Assembly (NCBI GenBank): GCA_947589335.1
Contig: CANPZH010000029.1
Span: 1-13,310 of the forward strand
Direction of reading: 5' to 3'
DNA length: 13,310 nt
Source of the DNA: an uncultured Clostridia bacterium
GTDB lineage: Bacteria > Bacillota > Clostridia > Christensenellales > Borkfalkiaceae
Part shown: piece by piece, positions 6,067 through 13,310 of the stretch
How positions within the stretch are numbered: position 1 is the first letter of the stretch
Layout of the letters: each line of letters opens with the position of its first letter
The notes under the pieces: generated by a model
The model's input: the letters and a program-made list of their open reading frames with translations, nothing else
The model's database searches: none
What the model was told of the DNA's origin: nothing
Translations under genes and position numbers: made by a program

Positions 6067-7533
6067 ATGAAACTTTTCAAAAGGATGATCGCGGTCGCAA
6101 TGGGATGTGCGTTCGCAATGTGCGGCTTTGCGGGCTGCGGGGAGAGCGGCGAGCAAGGCGGCGGACAGGGCGGCGGCCAGCGTCCCGTGACGCCCGGGGG
6201 GAATACGGAGAGCATCGTCACGGAGGTGGACGCGGATATCACGGCGACCGTCGTGCTCGGCTATAAGAACGAGAACAACGAGGATAAGATCGCAAAGAAA
6301 CTTGCCGATTCGTTCAAAGCGAAGTTCCCGAATGTCACCGTGCAGCTCGCGGCGTTCACCGGGGAGACGTCCACCGCGATCGACAAGCTCTACCGCTCCG
6401 GCTCGATGCCCGACGTCTTTTTGACCAATTCGTTCGACATGCTCGCGATCAACGCCCAGTATGAAGATCTTCTGTTCGATCTGAACCCCTACATCGAACA
6501 GGAGGAGAAAGAGGGCAAATTCGACCGCAACGACTATTATGCGACGTGGTGGAAGCTCGGACAGGAGAACTTCGACGGCGCGCAGTTCATGGTCCCGCGG
6601 GCGGCGGACAGGGTCGTCGTCCACTACAACAAGGCAAAGGTGAAAGAGGCGGAGGCAAAGACGGGGCTCGAGATCCAGAAGTACATCAAAAACGGCTGGA
6701 CGTGGGACGATTTCAACACCGTCTGCGACGCCCTCAAACAGGCCAATATGTCGACCTACATCGTCGACAGCAACATGGACTGGGAGGCGGTGTATAACCC
6801 CATCCTCACCTATTTCGGGGCGGAATACTTCGACGACAATGGCGATCTCGCGATCGACTCCGCCGAGACGAAGAACGCGCTCGACTTCATCAAGAGCTGG
6901 GTCGACAAAGGTTACGTCGCCCCGCCCGACAGCGGTCGCGCGGCGGATTTCGACTACGGCAAGGGATTCATGCACTTCCAGTCCCGCGCCCTCTCGACGA
7001 CGCTCGACATCCTCAAGACGCGCGTCTATTCCGATCTCCCCGCAACGACGGATTGGTCGCAGTACTACGACGTCGTCACGATGCCCGTCTTTGCGGATAA
7101 TCCGCTCATCGGCGTGGGCGCCGCGGGATACTGCGCGAGCACGACGGCGGAGAACCCCGCTCTCGTCTGGCAGTTTATGAAGCACATCGCCTCCAGGGAG
7201 GGGCAGAACGCGATCGCGGAGATCGCGAACTATGTGCCCGTCCGCAAGGACATGGCAGATTACACCGACCCCGCCAATCAATGGGGAGTGGGATACGAAA
7301 AATTCAACCTGACGGCGTTCACCTACAATTCGGGCAACACGGACGAAGAGGGCAACACGGAGCCCAACTGGAACTGCTACACCGATTATTTCCTGAAAAA
7401 GCCCGCGAAGCACGCGGTGAGCCTGAACGACACGTTCGGGATCTACCTCATCGAGTCTTACGCGAACGGCAGGGAGTACGACCAGGTGATGAAGACGCTC
7501 AACACCCGCGTGACGCAGCTGCTGAGACGCTGA
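6067..7533 (+). CDS. Lipoprotein sugar-binding protein of a CUT1 ABC transporter (SBP family 1)
   Basis: ATG 6067 follows GGAGG (6056-6060). The 488-residue product starts with a basic end, a hydrophobic helix and the lipobox FAGC with Cys24, so it is a lipid-anchored lipoprotein outside the membrane. A Gly/Gln linker (about 30-46) follows. The mature part has the family 1 layout: a mixed N-lobe opening (ITATVVLGYKNEN), a PDVFLTNSFD-type segment, a Trp-rich middle, and the typical late helix LVWQFMKHIASREGQ near 366-380 followed by YVPVRKDM. It captures a sugar or oligosaccharide and delivers it to the two permeases encoded 10 bases downstream. It is the first gene of the operon and carries the structured leader. 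The substrate cannot be read from the sequence; the neighbouring hydrolase suggests a glycan fragment. Length is a little above the usual 400-450. Confidence 0.93.
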   Translation: MKLFKRMIAVAMGCAFAMCGFAGCGESGEQGGGQGGGQRPVTPGGNTESIVTEVDADITATVVLGYKNENNEDKIAKKLADSFKAKFPNVTVQLAAFTGETSTAIDKLYRSGSMPDVFLTNSFDMLAINAQYEDLLFDLNPYIEQEEKEGKFDRNDYYATWWKLGQENFDGAQFMVPRAADRVVVHYNKAKVKEAEAKTGLEIQKYIKNGWTWDDFNTVCDALKQANMSTYIVDSNMDWEAVYNPILTYFGAEYFDDNGDLAIDSAETKNALDFIKSWVDKGYVAPPDSGRAADFDYGKGFMHFQSRALSTTLDILKTRVYSDLPATTDWSQYYDVVTMPVFADNPLIGVGAAGYCASTTAENPALVWQFMKHIASREGQNAIAEIANYVPVRKDMADYTDPANQWGVGYEKFNLTAFTYNSGNTDEEGNTEPNWNCYTDYFLKKPAKHAVSLNDTFGIYLIESYANGREYDQVMKTLNTRVTQLLRR

Positions 7534-7543
7534 CGGAGGGGAC

Positions 7544-8518
7544 ATGGAAGCACGGGAAGAGCTCGGCGCAGCCGCAACTCAAACGGATCAACCGGAGGGG
7601 AGAGGCGGAAAATTCCGCCTCACGCCCCGCCGTAAGCGGAAGCTGATCGGCTGGCTGACGGGCGTGGTCTTTGCCTTGCCCGTCATTCTCGGCGTCCTGA
7701 TCTTCAGCTATTATCCCGCGCTACAGGCGCTCGCCTCGAGCTTTATGAAGGACGGCGAGTTCGAATGGTTCTTCCATTACGAGACGATCTTCGTCTACGA
7801 CCCCGACACATGGACGGTCTTCGGGAACACCCTTCTCTATGCGCTCGTCTCCGTCCCGTTCGGGCTGGTGCTCGGATATTTCCTCGCGCTGGCGGCGAAT
7901 TTCAAGATCAAGGGGATCTCGGTCTACCGGATCCTGTTCTATCTTCCCGTCGTCATTCCCGGGGTCGCGAGCGGGCTCCTGTTCGCGCACATGATGGCGC
8001 GCCTCGATTCGAACGGCGTGTTCAACATGATGCTGCATGCGATCGGGCTCGGCGAACTCTCCTTCTTCGAGGAGGCGTCTACGTCCATGCTCTCTCTGCT
8101 CTTCATGAGCGTATGGACGGCGGGCGGCAGCATGATCATCTGGCTCTCGGCGTTCAAGAACATCCCGTCCACGCTGTACGAGGCGGCGAAGCTCGACGGG
8201 GCGAACGCATGGGACTGCCTCATCCATATCACGATCCCGATGAGCACGCCGCTCATCTTCTATAACCTCGTCACGGGGGTGATCGGCGCGCTGCAGTGCA
8301 CGACCCCTCTTGTCGTCGTGGGAGACCGCTTCGGCACGGCGGGCGGCGGCGCGGGGAACGCGATCTACTTCGTCTCGGTGAAGATCCTGAACGAATTCGG
8401 CTACACCTATTATGAATACGCTTCTGCGCTCTCCATTGTGCTGTTTGCGATCGTGGGCGTCTTCACGCTGATCTTGTTCAAGACGTCGAGATGGGTCTTT
8501 TACGGGGAGGAAAAGTGA
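7544..8518 (+). CDS. CUT1 sugar ABC transporter permease, MalF/UgpA-like
   Basis: ATG 7544 lies 10 bases after the binding-protein stop, behind GGAGGGG. The 324-residue protein has a polar cytoplasmic start of about 33 residues, a first membrane helix at about 34-57, and several further helices. The EAA loop that docks the ATPase is clear: EAAKLDGANAWDCLIHITIP at 213-232, with the conserved EAA, G and final IP. It forms the membrane channel as a heterodimer with the next gene's product. The stop overlaps the next start by one base (TGATG), which indicates translational coupling. No ATPase gene is found in the visible operon, so a shared MsmX/MsmK-type ATPase encoded elsewhere is expected. Confidence 0.95.
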   Translation: MEAREELGAAATQTDQPEGRGGKFRLTPRRKRKLIGWLTGVVFALPVILGVLIFSYYPALQALASSFMKDGEFEWFFHYETIFVYDPDTWTVFGNTLLYALVSVPFGLVLGYFLALAANFKIKGISVYRILFYLPVVIPGVASGLLFAHMMARLDSNGVFNMMLHAIGLGELSFFEEASTSMLSLLFMSVWTAGGSMIIWLSAFKNIPSTLYEAAKLDGANAWDCLIHITIPMSTPLIFYNLVTGVIGALQCTTPLVVVGDRFGTAGGGAGNAIYFVSVKILNEFGYTYYEYASALSIVLFAIVGVFTLILFKTSRWVFYGEEK

Positions 8519-9381
8519 TGGAAAACGTCATGGACGAACGCAACCGCTCTGCCCGCAGAAGGCAGATCGTGATCCGCACATTGCAATATCTTCTGCTCAC
8601 CGTGATCGCGCTGATCCTATGCTTTCCCTTCCTTCTCATGGTGCTCCAGAGCGTGATGCCAGAATCGCAGTTTCAGGCGGGGCAGATATTTCCTACGGCG
8701 TTCACCGGGCTCGGGTATGTAAAACTGTTCACCGAGAACAACTATCTCACCTATTTTCTGAATACGCTCGTCATCGTGGTCTTCAACGTGATCGCGATGC
8801 CGCTTGCCTCCTCCTTCTGCGCCTATTCGTTTGCGCGGCTGCAATGGAAGGGGAAGGAGCTCGTGTTCGCGTGCGTGCTCTCCACGCTCATGATCCCGGG
8901 CGTGGTGACGCAGATCCCGCTCTTTCTGATGTTTTCGAGCTGGGGCTGGACGAACACGCCCTGGCCGCTCACGGTGCCGACGCTGTTCGGCGGCGGGGCG
9001 ATCAACATCTTCCTCTTCCGCCAGTTCATGCGGGGGATCCCGATGGAGCTCGAGGAGGCGGCGAAGATGGACGGGGCGAACGTATTCCGCAGATGGTTCT
9101 CGATCACCCTCCCGCTCTGCGTACCCATTCTGCTGTTCGTGGCGGTGGGGGCGTTCGGTTCGAGCTGGGGCGATTACTTTCAGCCGCTCTTCTATTACAC
9201 CGATCCGGAGAAATACACGCTTGCGGTGGCGGTCTATAAGGTGACCGTGCTCGACGGCGTGGCGGAGAACTCGGTCGTGATGGCGGCAGGCGTATTTATG
9301 TCGATTCTTCCGGCGCTCATCTTCTTCTTCCTTCAGCGGAAGCTGATCGATGGGATCATGGTAGGCGCCGTCAAAGGATAA
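8518..9381 (+). CDS. CUT1 sugar ABC transporter permease, MalG/UgpE-like
   Basis: I choose ATG 8518: it follows GGGGAGG (8504-8510) at normal distance and overlaps the previous stop by one base. The ATG at 8491 lies inside the upstream gene before that ribosome binding site. The 287-residue product has a basic start, a first helix at about 22-44, the EAA loop EEAAKMDGANVFRRWFSITL at 179-198 and a C-terminal helix followed by a short basic tail ending VGAVKG. This is the size and order of MalG-type partners, and it pairs with the upstream permease. Transcription continues into the surface-protein gene 23 bases on. Confidence 0.95.
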   Translation: MENVMDERNRSARRRQIVIRTLQYLLLTVIALILCFPFLLMVLQSVMPESQFQAGQIFPTAFTGLGYVKLFTENNYLTYFLNTLVIVVFNVIAMPLASSFCAYSFARLQWKGKELVFACVLSTLMIPGVVTQIPLFLMFSSWGWTNTPWPLTVPTLFGGGAINIFLFRQFMRGIPMELEEAAKMDGANVFRRWFSITLPLCVPILLFVAVGAFGSSWGDYFQPLFYYTDPEKYTLAVAVYKVTVLDGVAENSVVMAAGVFMSILPALIFFFLQRKLIDGIMVGAVKG

Positions 9382-9404
9382 AAAATTTTTTGGAGGAAAG
9401 AACT

Positions 9405-12400
9405 ATGAAGACAAAGACGAAGCGTTTCGGGATCTTGTTGCTCTCGGCGGGAATGATTTTGTCCGCGGCATTTGCGACGGGCATGATCTTAAACGAGAGC
9501 GACGGACTGATCGCGAACGCCGACAATTCGAAGGGCATGGCCGTCAAATACGAATCCGGCCAACAGGGCGGCGGAAACGGGACCTACTGGGAAGACGGTC
9601 CGTCGCAGATGCGTATCGACTTCACGTTCACCAGCGCGCCCGCGGCGAATACGATTTTCATTCAGTCTGGTAAGGACAGCGCGGTCGCAAAGCAAAATAT
9701 CGGCGACTATGTGCTGTTCGACGGGACTGCGATCTCGACGATGACGTCTTCGTTCGACTGGTGGTCGCTCGGCGGCGCATTCGGGACATACACGCTCGGC
9801 TTCTGCTCCAACAAAACTCCCAACCCCCTTACGTCTTTGAAGGTGCTGACGATCAAGCAGGGCTTTACCTGGCTACTGTCCTCCGCAACGGGCGAATGGG
9901 GCAAGGATACCGATATGAGCACTTGCACGCCCTGCGAAGGCGCCACGCTCGATAAAGACGTCGTCCTTTGGAACGGCGGGGCAAACGGTTGGCTGCGCAA
10001 GGCGACCGCATTCGAGGTGACGGCGGAAAACGCCAAGATGACCCTCGGCGGCACGTTCGACGTGAACCAGCTCAAGGCAAAAGCGACCCTGCTCGACGGT
10101 TCGCAGGTCGATATCAACAGCGCATGGCTCGATGTCGAGTTCGAAAAGGACAGCGCGGGACAGAAGACGGCGACGGTCAAATATCAGGATCTCGAAGCAA
10201 AGCAGGTCACCGTTACCGTGGAGGCGGCGGCAAAGACGCTCAGCTCCCTCGAAGTGACGGGCGCGGAGAACCTCACCGCACGTCAGTATGAGTCTCCCGA
10301 CCTTTCAAACGTCACGGTCAAGGCGAAGTACTCCGACAACAGCGAGACGACGCTCACGTCCGAACAGTACATCCTCGATGTCGACACGTGGACGAAGGGC
10401 ACCGTGCAGGGCACGATCTCCTATACCGAACTCGGCGTCACCGAAACGGCGAACATCTCCGTTACCGTCGGCGATCCCGACCTCACGACCGGCATGGAGA
10501 TCGGCTACGACAACGGAGTACCCTCTGTGATGCCCGGCACCGGTCTCTTGCAGTTCAAAGTTTCCTTTACGGGCGTTGAAGAGTTCAAGCAGGACGTCAA
10601 CATCATGTCGATCCAGAGCTTTACGCATGAACGTCAGAGCAAATACATCAAACTGACGGTGAACGGCGAGGAAAAGACGCTTGCGCAGTGGATCGCAGAG
10701 AAGCCCAGAACCATCAACATGGGCGTCTATAATTCCGGGAATTACGTCTTTGAATTCCGCAATATCCAATACCCGAGCGCAGTCACGAAGGTCACGTTCC
10801 TGGCGGGATTCCAGTGGGTGACCGCGGCAAGCGACAACTGGGCATACGATCAGGAGCCCGGCTCGGTCGACGACAGATACTACAATGTCGAAAACGCAGT
10901 CTTAAAGCACGACGTCTCCATGTGGTTCAGTTCCTCCCAGTGGGAGAGAATGGCTTCCTCGATCGAGGCGGAATACACCGGCGGTGAGATTGCCATCGGC
11001 GATAAAATCAACGTCGCAGACGTGAAAGTGACCGCAAGCTACACAGACGGCACCGAAAGCAGAAGCATTCCCGCGACCGAAAGCATGCTCAGCGCGATCT
11101 CCTTTGAAGATCAGGGCACGAAGACGGTCACCGTCACCTATCAGGAATGCAACGATACGATCGAAGTCGTCGTAAAAGACGAGATCCTCACGGGGATCGA
11201 GATCACCAAGAATCCCACCAAAGTGGAATACGAAGTCGGCGACTGGACGGTCGATCTGAGCGGCATTGAAGTCAACCTTGTCTACAGAGGGGGCGGAAAC
11301 AGCGAACGCAAAGCGCCGCTCGAGAATGCGGCAAGCGCGCTCACCGCGACCGGGATCGACGTGTACGCACCCACCGAGCAGTACGCGATCACCGTCACCT
11401 ATCTCGATTTCACCGCAAAATATAACATCAAGATCGTTCCCTCCACCTGGGGCGGCATTACGGTCAACTGGCAGAGCGGCGGCGGTTTCCAGGCGGCGAA
11501 GCAGTCCCCCAACCTCACCATTCCCGTCAGCGTTTTGGGCGTCAGCACCAACGATACGAAGGCGGTCAAACTCTGGGGCGATGAAGACCATGTGATCGAC
11601 TATCTCGAGATCAACGGCAAGCCCGCAAGGTCCTATCTCAACAAGGGGCTCGCTTGGGTCGGCTTCTTCGCACAGGAACTCACCCTCACCTTCCACGGCA
11701 CCGATCTCGTGTGGAGCACTTGGGCAGACGGCACATCCGACGGCTCGAGCGATGCGGGTACCTACTATGTGGAAGGCAAATCCGAAGTCGTCGAAACGGT
11801 CAAGATCCTCAAGGGCTTCACCTGGTACACCTCTGCGGACGGCGAAGACAAGTGGCCGCCTGCAGAAGGCGAAAAATTCGTGAAGGTCCCTCATGCGATC
11901 CTCTCCGAAGACATCATGCTCTACAACGACGACGGCTACGGCTGGATGCGCGTGCTCAAACAGGACGGCGATAAAGTGGCGGACGACGCGCTCACGATCG
12001 AATCCATGCCCGACAAGACGACCTATCAGCAGGGCGAAAAGTTCGACCCTACGGGCTGCAAGATCCATCTCAAATATGAAGACGGCGGCGAAGAGAGCGT
12101 GACGGTCGTCGGGTCCGACATCAAGGGCTTCAACTCCTCCGTTACCGGCGTACAGAGCGTGACGATCGACTATCTCGACAAGAAGTACTATCAGCTGAAG
12201 ATTGAGGTGACGGTCGAAGCGAGCACGACGCCCGGCGGGAACCCCGGCGGCACGACCCCCGGTGAGAATCCCGGTGAGAATCCCGGTGAGAACCCCGGCG
12301 GCACGACGCCCGGCGGCGACGAACCCGCAGAGGAGAAGGGCGGCTGCGGCAGTGTGATCTCCGCGGGCGCGGGCATCCTCGCGGCGCTTGTGGTGATCGG

Positions 12401-12440
12401 CGCAGCTTGCGTCGTCTTCCTGAAGAAGCGGAAAGAGTAA
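9405..12440 (+). CDS. Large surface protein: three copies of an unrecognised domain, five Ig-like (Big_3-type) repeats, Cys-TM-basic tail
   Basis: ATG 9405 follows GGAGG; the in-frame TTG at 9390 precedes that site. The product is 1011 residues. A signal peptide covers about 1-39. Three related modules lie at about 44-200, 362-517 and 682-852. Each ends with GF(T/Q)W, a second Trp, a gap, then D-(V/I)-(V/S/M)-(L/M)-(W/Y) and a final W-x-R (DVVLWN, DVSMWF, DIMLYN). Between them are Ig-like repeats at about 201-275, 279-356, 518-592, 595-679 and 860-938, each with a YxxG(E/D)-like start and a V-T-V-x-Y end. The order is D-Ig-Ig, D-Ig-Ig, D-Ig. A Pro-Gly-rich linker (942-972) leads to GGCGS (Cys981), a helix (about 985-1006) and KKRKE. 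There is no LPXTG motif. Genes for sugar uptake and a likely hydrolase flank it, so glycan binding at the cell surface is inferred. No enzyme motif is seen. Confidence 0.8.
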   Translation: MKTKTKRFGILLLSAGMILSAAFATGMILNESDGLIANADNSKGMAVKYESGQQGGGNGTYWEDGPSQMRIDFTFTSAPAANTIFIQSGKDSAVAKQNIGDYVLFDGTAISTMTSSFDWWSLGGAFGTYTLGFCSNKTPNPLTSLKVLTIKQGFTWLLSSATGEWGKDTDMSTCTPCEGATLDKDVVLWNGGANGWLRKATAFEVTAENAKMTLGGTFDVNQLKAKATLLDGSQVDINSAWLDVEFEKDSAGQKTATVKYQDLEAKQVTVTVEAAAKTLSSLEVTGAENLTARQYESPDLSNVTVKAKYSDNSETTLTSEQYILDVDTWTKGTVQGTISYTELGVTETANISVTVGDPDLTTGMEIGYDNGVPSVMPGTGLLQFKVSFTGVEEFKQDVNIMSIQSFTHERQSKYIKLTVNGEEKTLAQWIAEKPRTINMGVYNSGNYVFEFRNIQYPSAVTKVTFLAGFQWVTAASDNWAYDQEPGSVDDRYYNVENAVLKHDVSMWFSSSQWERMASSIEAEYTGGEIAIGDKINVADVKVTASYTDGTESRSIPATESMLSAISFEDQGTKTVTVTYQECNDTIEVVVKDEILTGIEITKNPTKVEYEVGDWTVDLSGIEVNLVYRGGGNSERKAPLENAASALTATGIDVYAPTEQYAITVTYLDFTAKYNIKIVPSTWGGITVNWQSGGGFQAAKQSPNLTIPVSVLGVSTNDTKAVKLWGDEDHVIDYLEINGKPARSYLNKGLAWVGFFAQELTLTFHGTDLVWSTWADGTSDGSSDAGTYYVEGKSEVVETVKILKGFTWYTSADGEDKWPPAEGEKFVKVPHAILSEDIMLYNDDGYGWMRVLKQDGDKVADDALTIESMPDKTTYQQGEKFDPTGCKIHLKYEDGGEESVTVVGSDIKGFNSSVTGVQSVTIDYLDKKYYQLKIEVTVEASTTPGGNPGGTTPGENPGENPGENPGGTTPGGDEPAEEKGGCGSVISAGAGILAALVVIGAACVVFLKKRKE
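12258..12293 (+). repeat. 12-base tandem repeat coding a Pro-Gly-Glu-Asn linker
   Basis: Three head-to-tail copies of CCCGGTGAGAAT (the last ends AAC), in frame, encode PGEN repeats in the wall-spanning linker of the surface protein. Copy number could change by slippage without shifting the frame. Confidence 0.85.
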
Positions 12441-12453
12441 CCTCATGAACGTT

Positions 12454-12480
12454 GAGCGCGCCCGCGGTGCGGGCGCGCTC
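12454..12480 (+). other. Perfect 12-bp GC hairpin between surface-protein and hydrolase genes
   Basis: GAGCGCGCCCGC (12454-12465) pairs with GCGGGCGCGCTC (12469-12480), loop GGT, 13 bases after the stop codon. It is followed by TTCAAAAC, so there is no T-tract. It may stabilise or process the mRNA, giving different amounts of upstream and downstream products, rather than stop transcription. Confidence 0.6.
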
Positions 12481-12504
12481 TTCAAAACAAAACAAGGAGA
12501 TTGC

Positions 12505-13310
12505 ATGAGAACCGATATCCTCAAAAAGATCGGCATATTCGGCATGGCGGCAATGATGGTATTTTCCTTTGCGGCATGCGGCGGCTCGGGCGAGACCCCC
12601 GGCGGTGAGAATCCCGGCGGAAACGAGAATCCGGGAGGTGAACAGCCCGGCGGAAACGAACCCGAGCTGTTCACGGGGTACGACGACTCCCTTCGCGTGG
12701 ACGACACGAGAGAGCTCACCCCGCAGGAGTATGCGGTGTACAACATCACGGGAACGGACGACTTCGGAAGGACCATCCTCACCGCAGACGGCAAGGAGGA
12801 CGAGGACCGCTATGTCGGGCTCTTCTACTTCCTCTGGCTCGGGCAGCACGACTGGAGCCGCCGCGGGATCTACGACATGGCGGAGATCACGCAGAACGGG
12901 ACCGATCTCGACGCCTTCCAGGTGAATGACCGCACGTCGCCCGCAGACGGCACGGGGCACTTCTGGGGCCAACCCGTTTGGGGGTACTATAACTCCACAG
13001 ACGAATGGGTGATCCGCAAGCAGGTCGAGATGTTCTGCATGGCAGGGGTCGATTTCCTCATCTTCGACGCCACGAACGGCTATATCTACGAGAACGTGAC
13101 GAATATCCTGTTCAAGGTCCTGCTCGAATACCAGGCGGCGGGTTGGAAGGTCCCCAAGATCATGTACTACGCCGCAGGCACCCGCGAGGGCTACATGAAC
13201 GAGCTGAGGGCGATCTACAATTACTGCTACAAGACGGATAGATATCGCTCTCTTTGGTTTGCGCCCGACGGCAAGCCGATCATCACGATGTACAATAATT
13301 TCTATTATGC
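12505..13310 (+). CDS. Lipoprotein, probable TIM-barrel glycoside hydrolase (GH71/GH99-like), 3' end outside window
   Basis: ATG 12505 follows AAGGAGA (12494-12500). The frame is open to the right edge: 268 codons plus two bases. A basic start, a hydrophobic helix and the lipobox FAAC with Cys25 mark a lipoprotein. A PGG/PGGN linker (about 32-51) resembles the linker of the upstream surface protein. The catalytic-looking part has YVGLFYFLWLG (103-113), GIYDM, HFWGQPVWGYY (152-162), RKQVEMFCMAGVDFLIFDAT (171-190) and KIMYYAAG. The Trp/Tyr-rich barrel strands, in particular AGVDFLIFDAT, resemble the GH71/GH99-like barrels, where acidic residues at strand ends act on mannan or alpha-glucan; D188 is a candidate. 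I recognise the fold style, not a defined family, so the substrate is unknown. It is the fifth gene of the operon, 64 bases after the surface protein. Confidence 0.65.
   Translation, partial: MRTDILKKIGIFGMAAMMVFSFAACGGSGETPGGENPGGNENPGGEQPGGNEPELFTGYDDSLRVDDTRELTPQEYAVYNITGTDDFGRTILTADGKEDEDRYVGLFYFLWLGQHDWSRRGIYDMAEITQNGTDLDAFQVNDRTSPADGTGHFWGQPVWGYYNSTDEWVIRKQVEMFCMAGVDFLIFDATNGYIYENVTNILFKVLLEYQAAGWKVPKIMYYAAGTREGYMNELRAIYNYCYKTDRYRSLWFAPDGKPIITMYNNFYY

Noticed and set aside
5922..6266. GTG-started frame in the operon leader with GGAGG at 5908-5912
   Set aside because: It runs through the hairpins into the binding-protein gene out of frame and has no protein-like sequence. A leader peptide is possible but not supported.
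5317..7545. 742-residue minus-strand open frame across the binding-protein gene
   Set aside because: Only its last 97 residues (from 5610) look real and have a promoter. The rest is the complement of the binding-protein gene and leader, with Arg/Val/Asp-rich shadow composition.
9405..12440. Sortase LPXTG anchor in the surface protein
   Set aside because: No LPXTG-like motif precedes the C-terminal helix; the preceding motif is GGCGS.
10902..12794. 630-residue minus-strand open frame opposite the surface protein
   Set aside because: It is a composition shadow of the GC-rich third positions in the + strand gene. No ribosome binding site and no domain.

Overview
The window reads as a chromosomal piece of a Gram-positive, low-complexity Firmicutes-type bacterium, probably an uncultured gut clostridium. 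The evidence is sigma-A-type promoters (TTGACA, 17-base spacer, TATAAT), strong GGAGG ribosome binding sites, a SAM-sensing riboswitch ended by an intrinsic terminator, lipobox lipoproteins, and a sugar ABC transporter without its own ATPase gene. I cannot place it at genus level from sequence alone.

Left third (1-4990), accessory and defence-like. It opens with the 3' end of a DUF4143-type AAA ATPase gene. A 0.54 kb intergenic stretch follows, with hairpins and a 30-base repeat present twice. Next comes a visibly AT-richer gene with its own promoter, encoding a DUF262/HNH protein of the GmrSD/SspE type (788-2599) and followed by a strong terminator. A second promoter then drives a 637-residue GHKL (Hsp90/MutL/MORC-like) ATPase that carries a PD-(D/E)xK nuclease-like domain at its C-terminus (2973-4886). 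The two large genes are separate transcription units with different base composition. They look like two neighbouring nucleic-acid-restriction modules rather than one operon.

Middle (4990-6060), regulatory and scarred. A perfect promoter leads into a SAM-I-clan riboswitch with a visible terminator and antiterminator. It controls a small gene that is cut off. The 5' end of a 5TM-LYT-type membrane signalling gene (diguanylate cyclase or histidine kinase family) converges on it from the other strand and is cut off at the same point. A single deletion between two convergent genes explains both. A divergent promoter pair follows, then a leader packed with four hairpins.

Right half (6067-13310), a carbohydrate-use operon, all on the + strand. 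It holds a lipoprotein sugar-binding protein, two CUT1-type permeases, and a 1011-residue surface protein that alternates three copies of an unrecognised domain with five Ig-like (Big_3-type) repeats and ends in a Cys-TM-basic tail. The last gene is the 5' part of a lipoprotein that looks like a TIM-barrel glycoside hydrolase. The likely scheme is surface binding and cleavage of a glycan, capture of oligosaccharides by the binding protein, and import through the permeases powered by a shared ATPase encoded elsewhere. The most novel items are the GHKL-nuclease fusion, the three-copy domain of the surface protein, and the riboswitch attached to a truncated gene.
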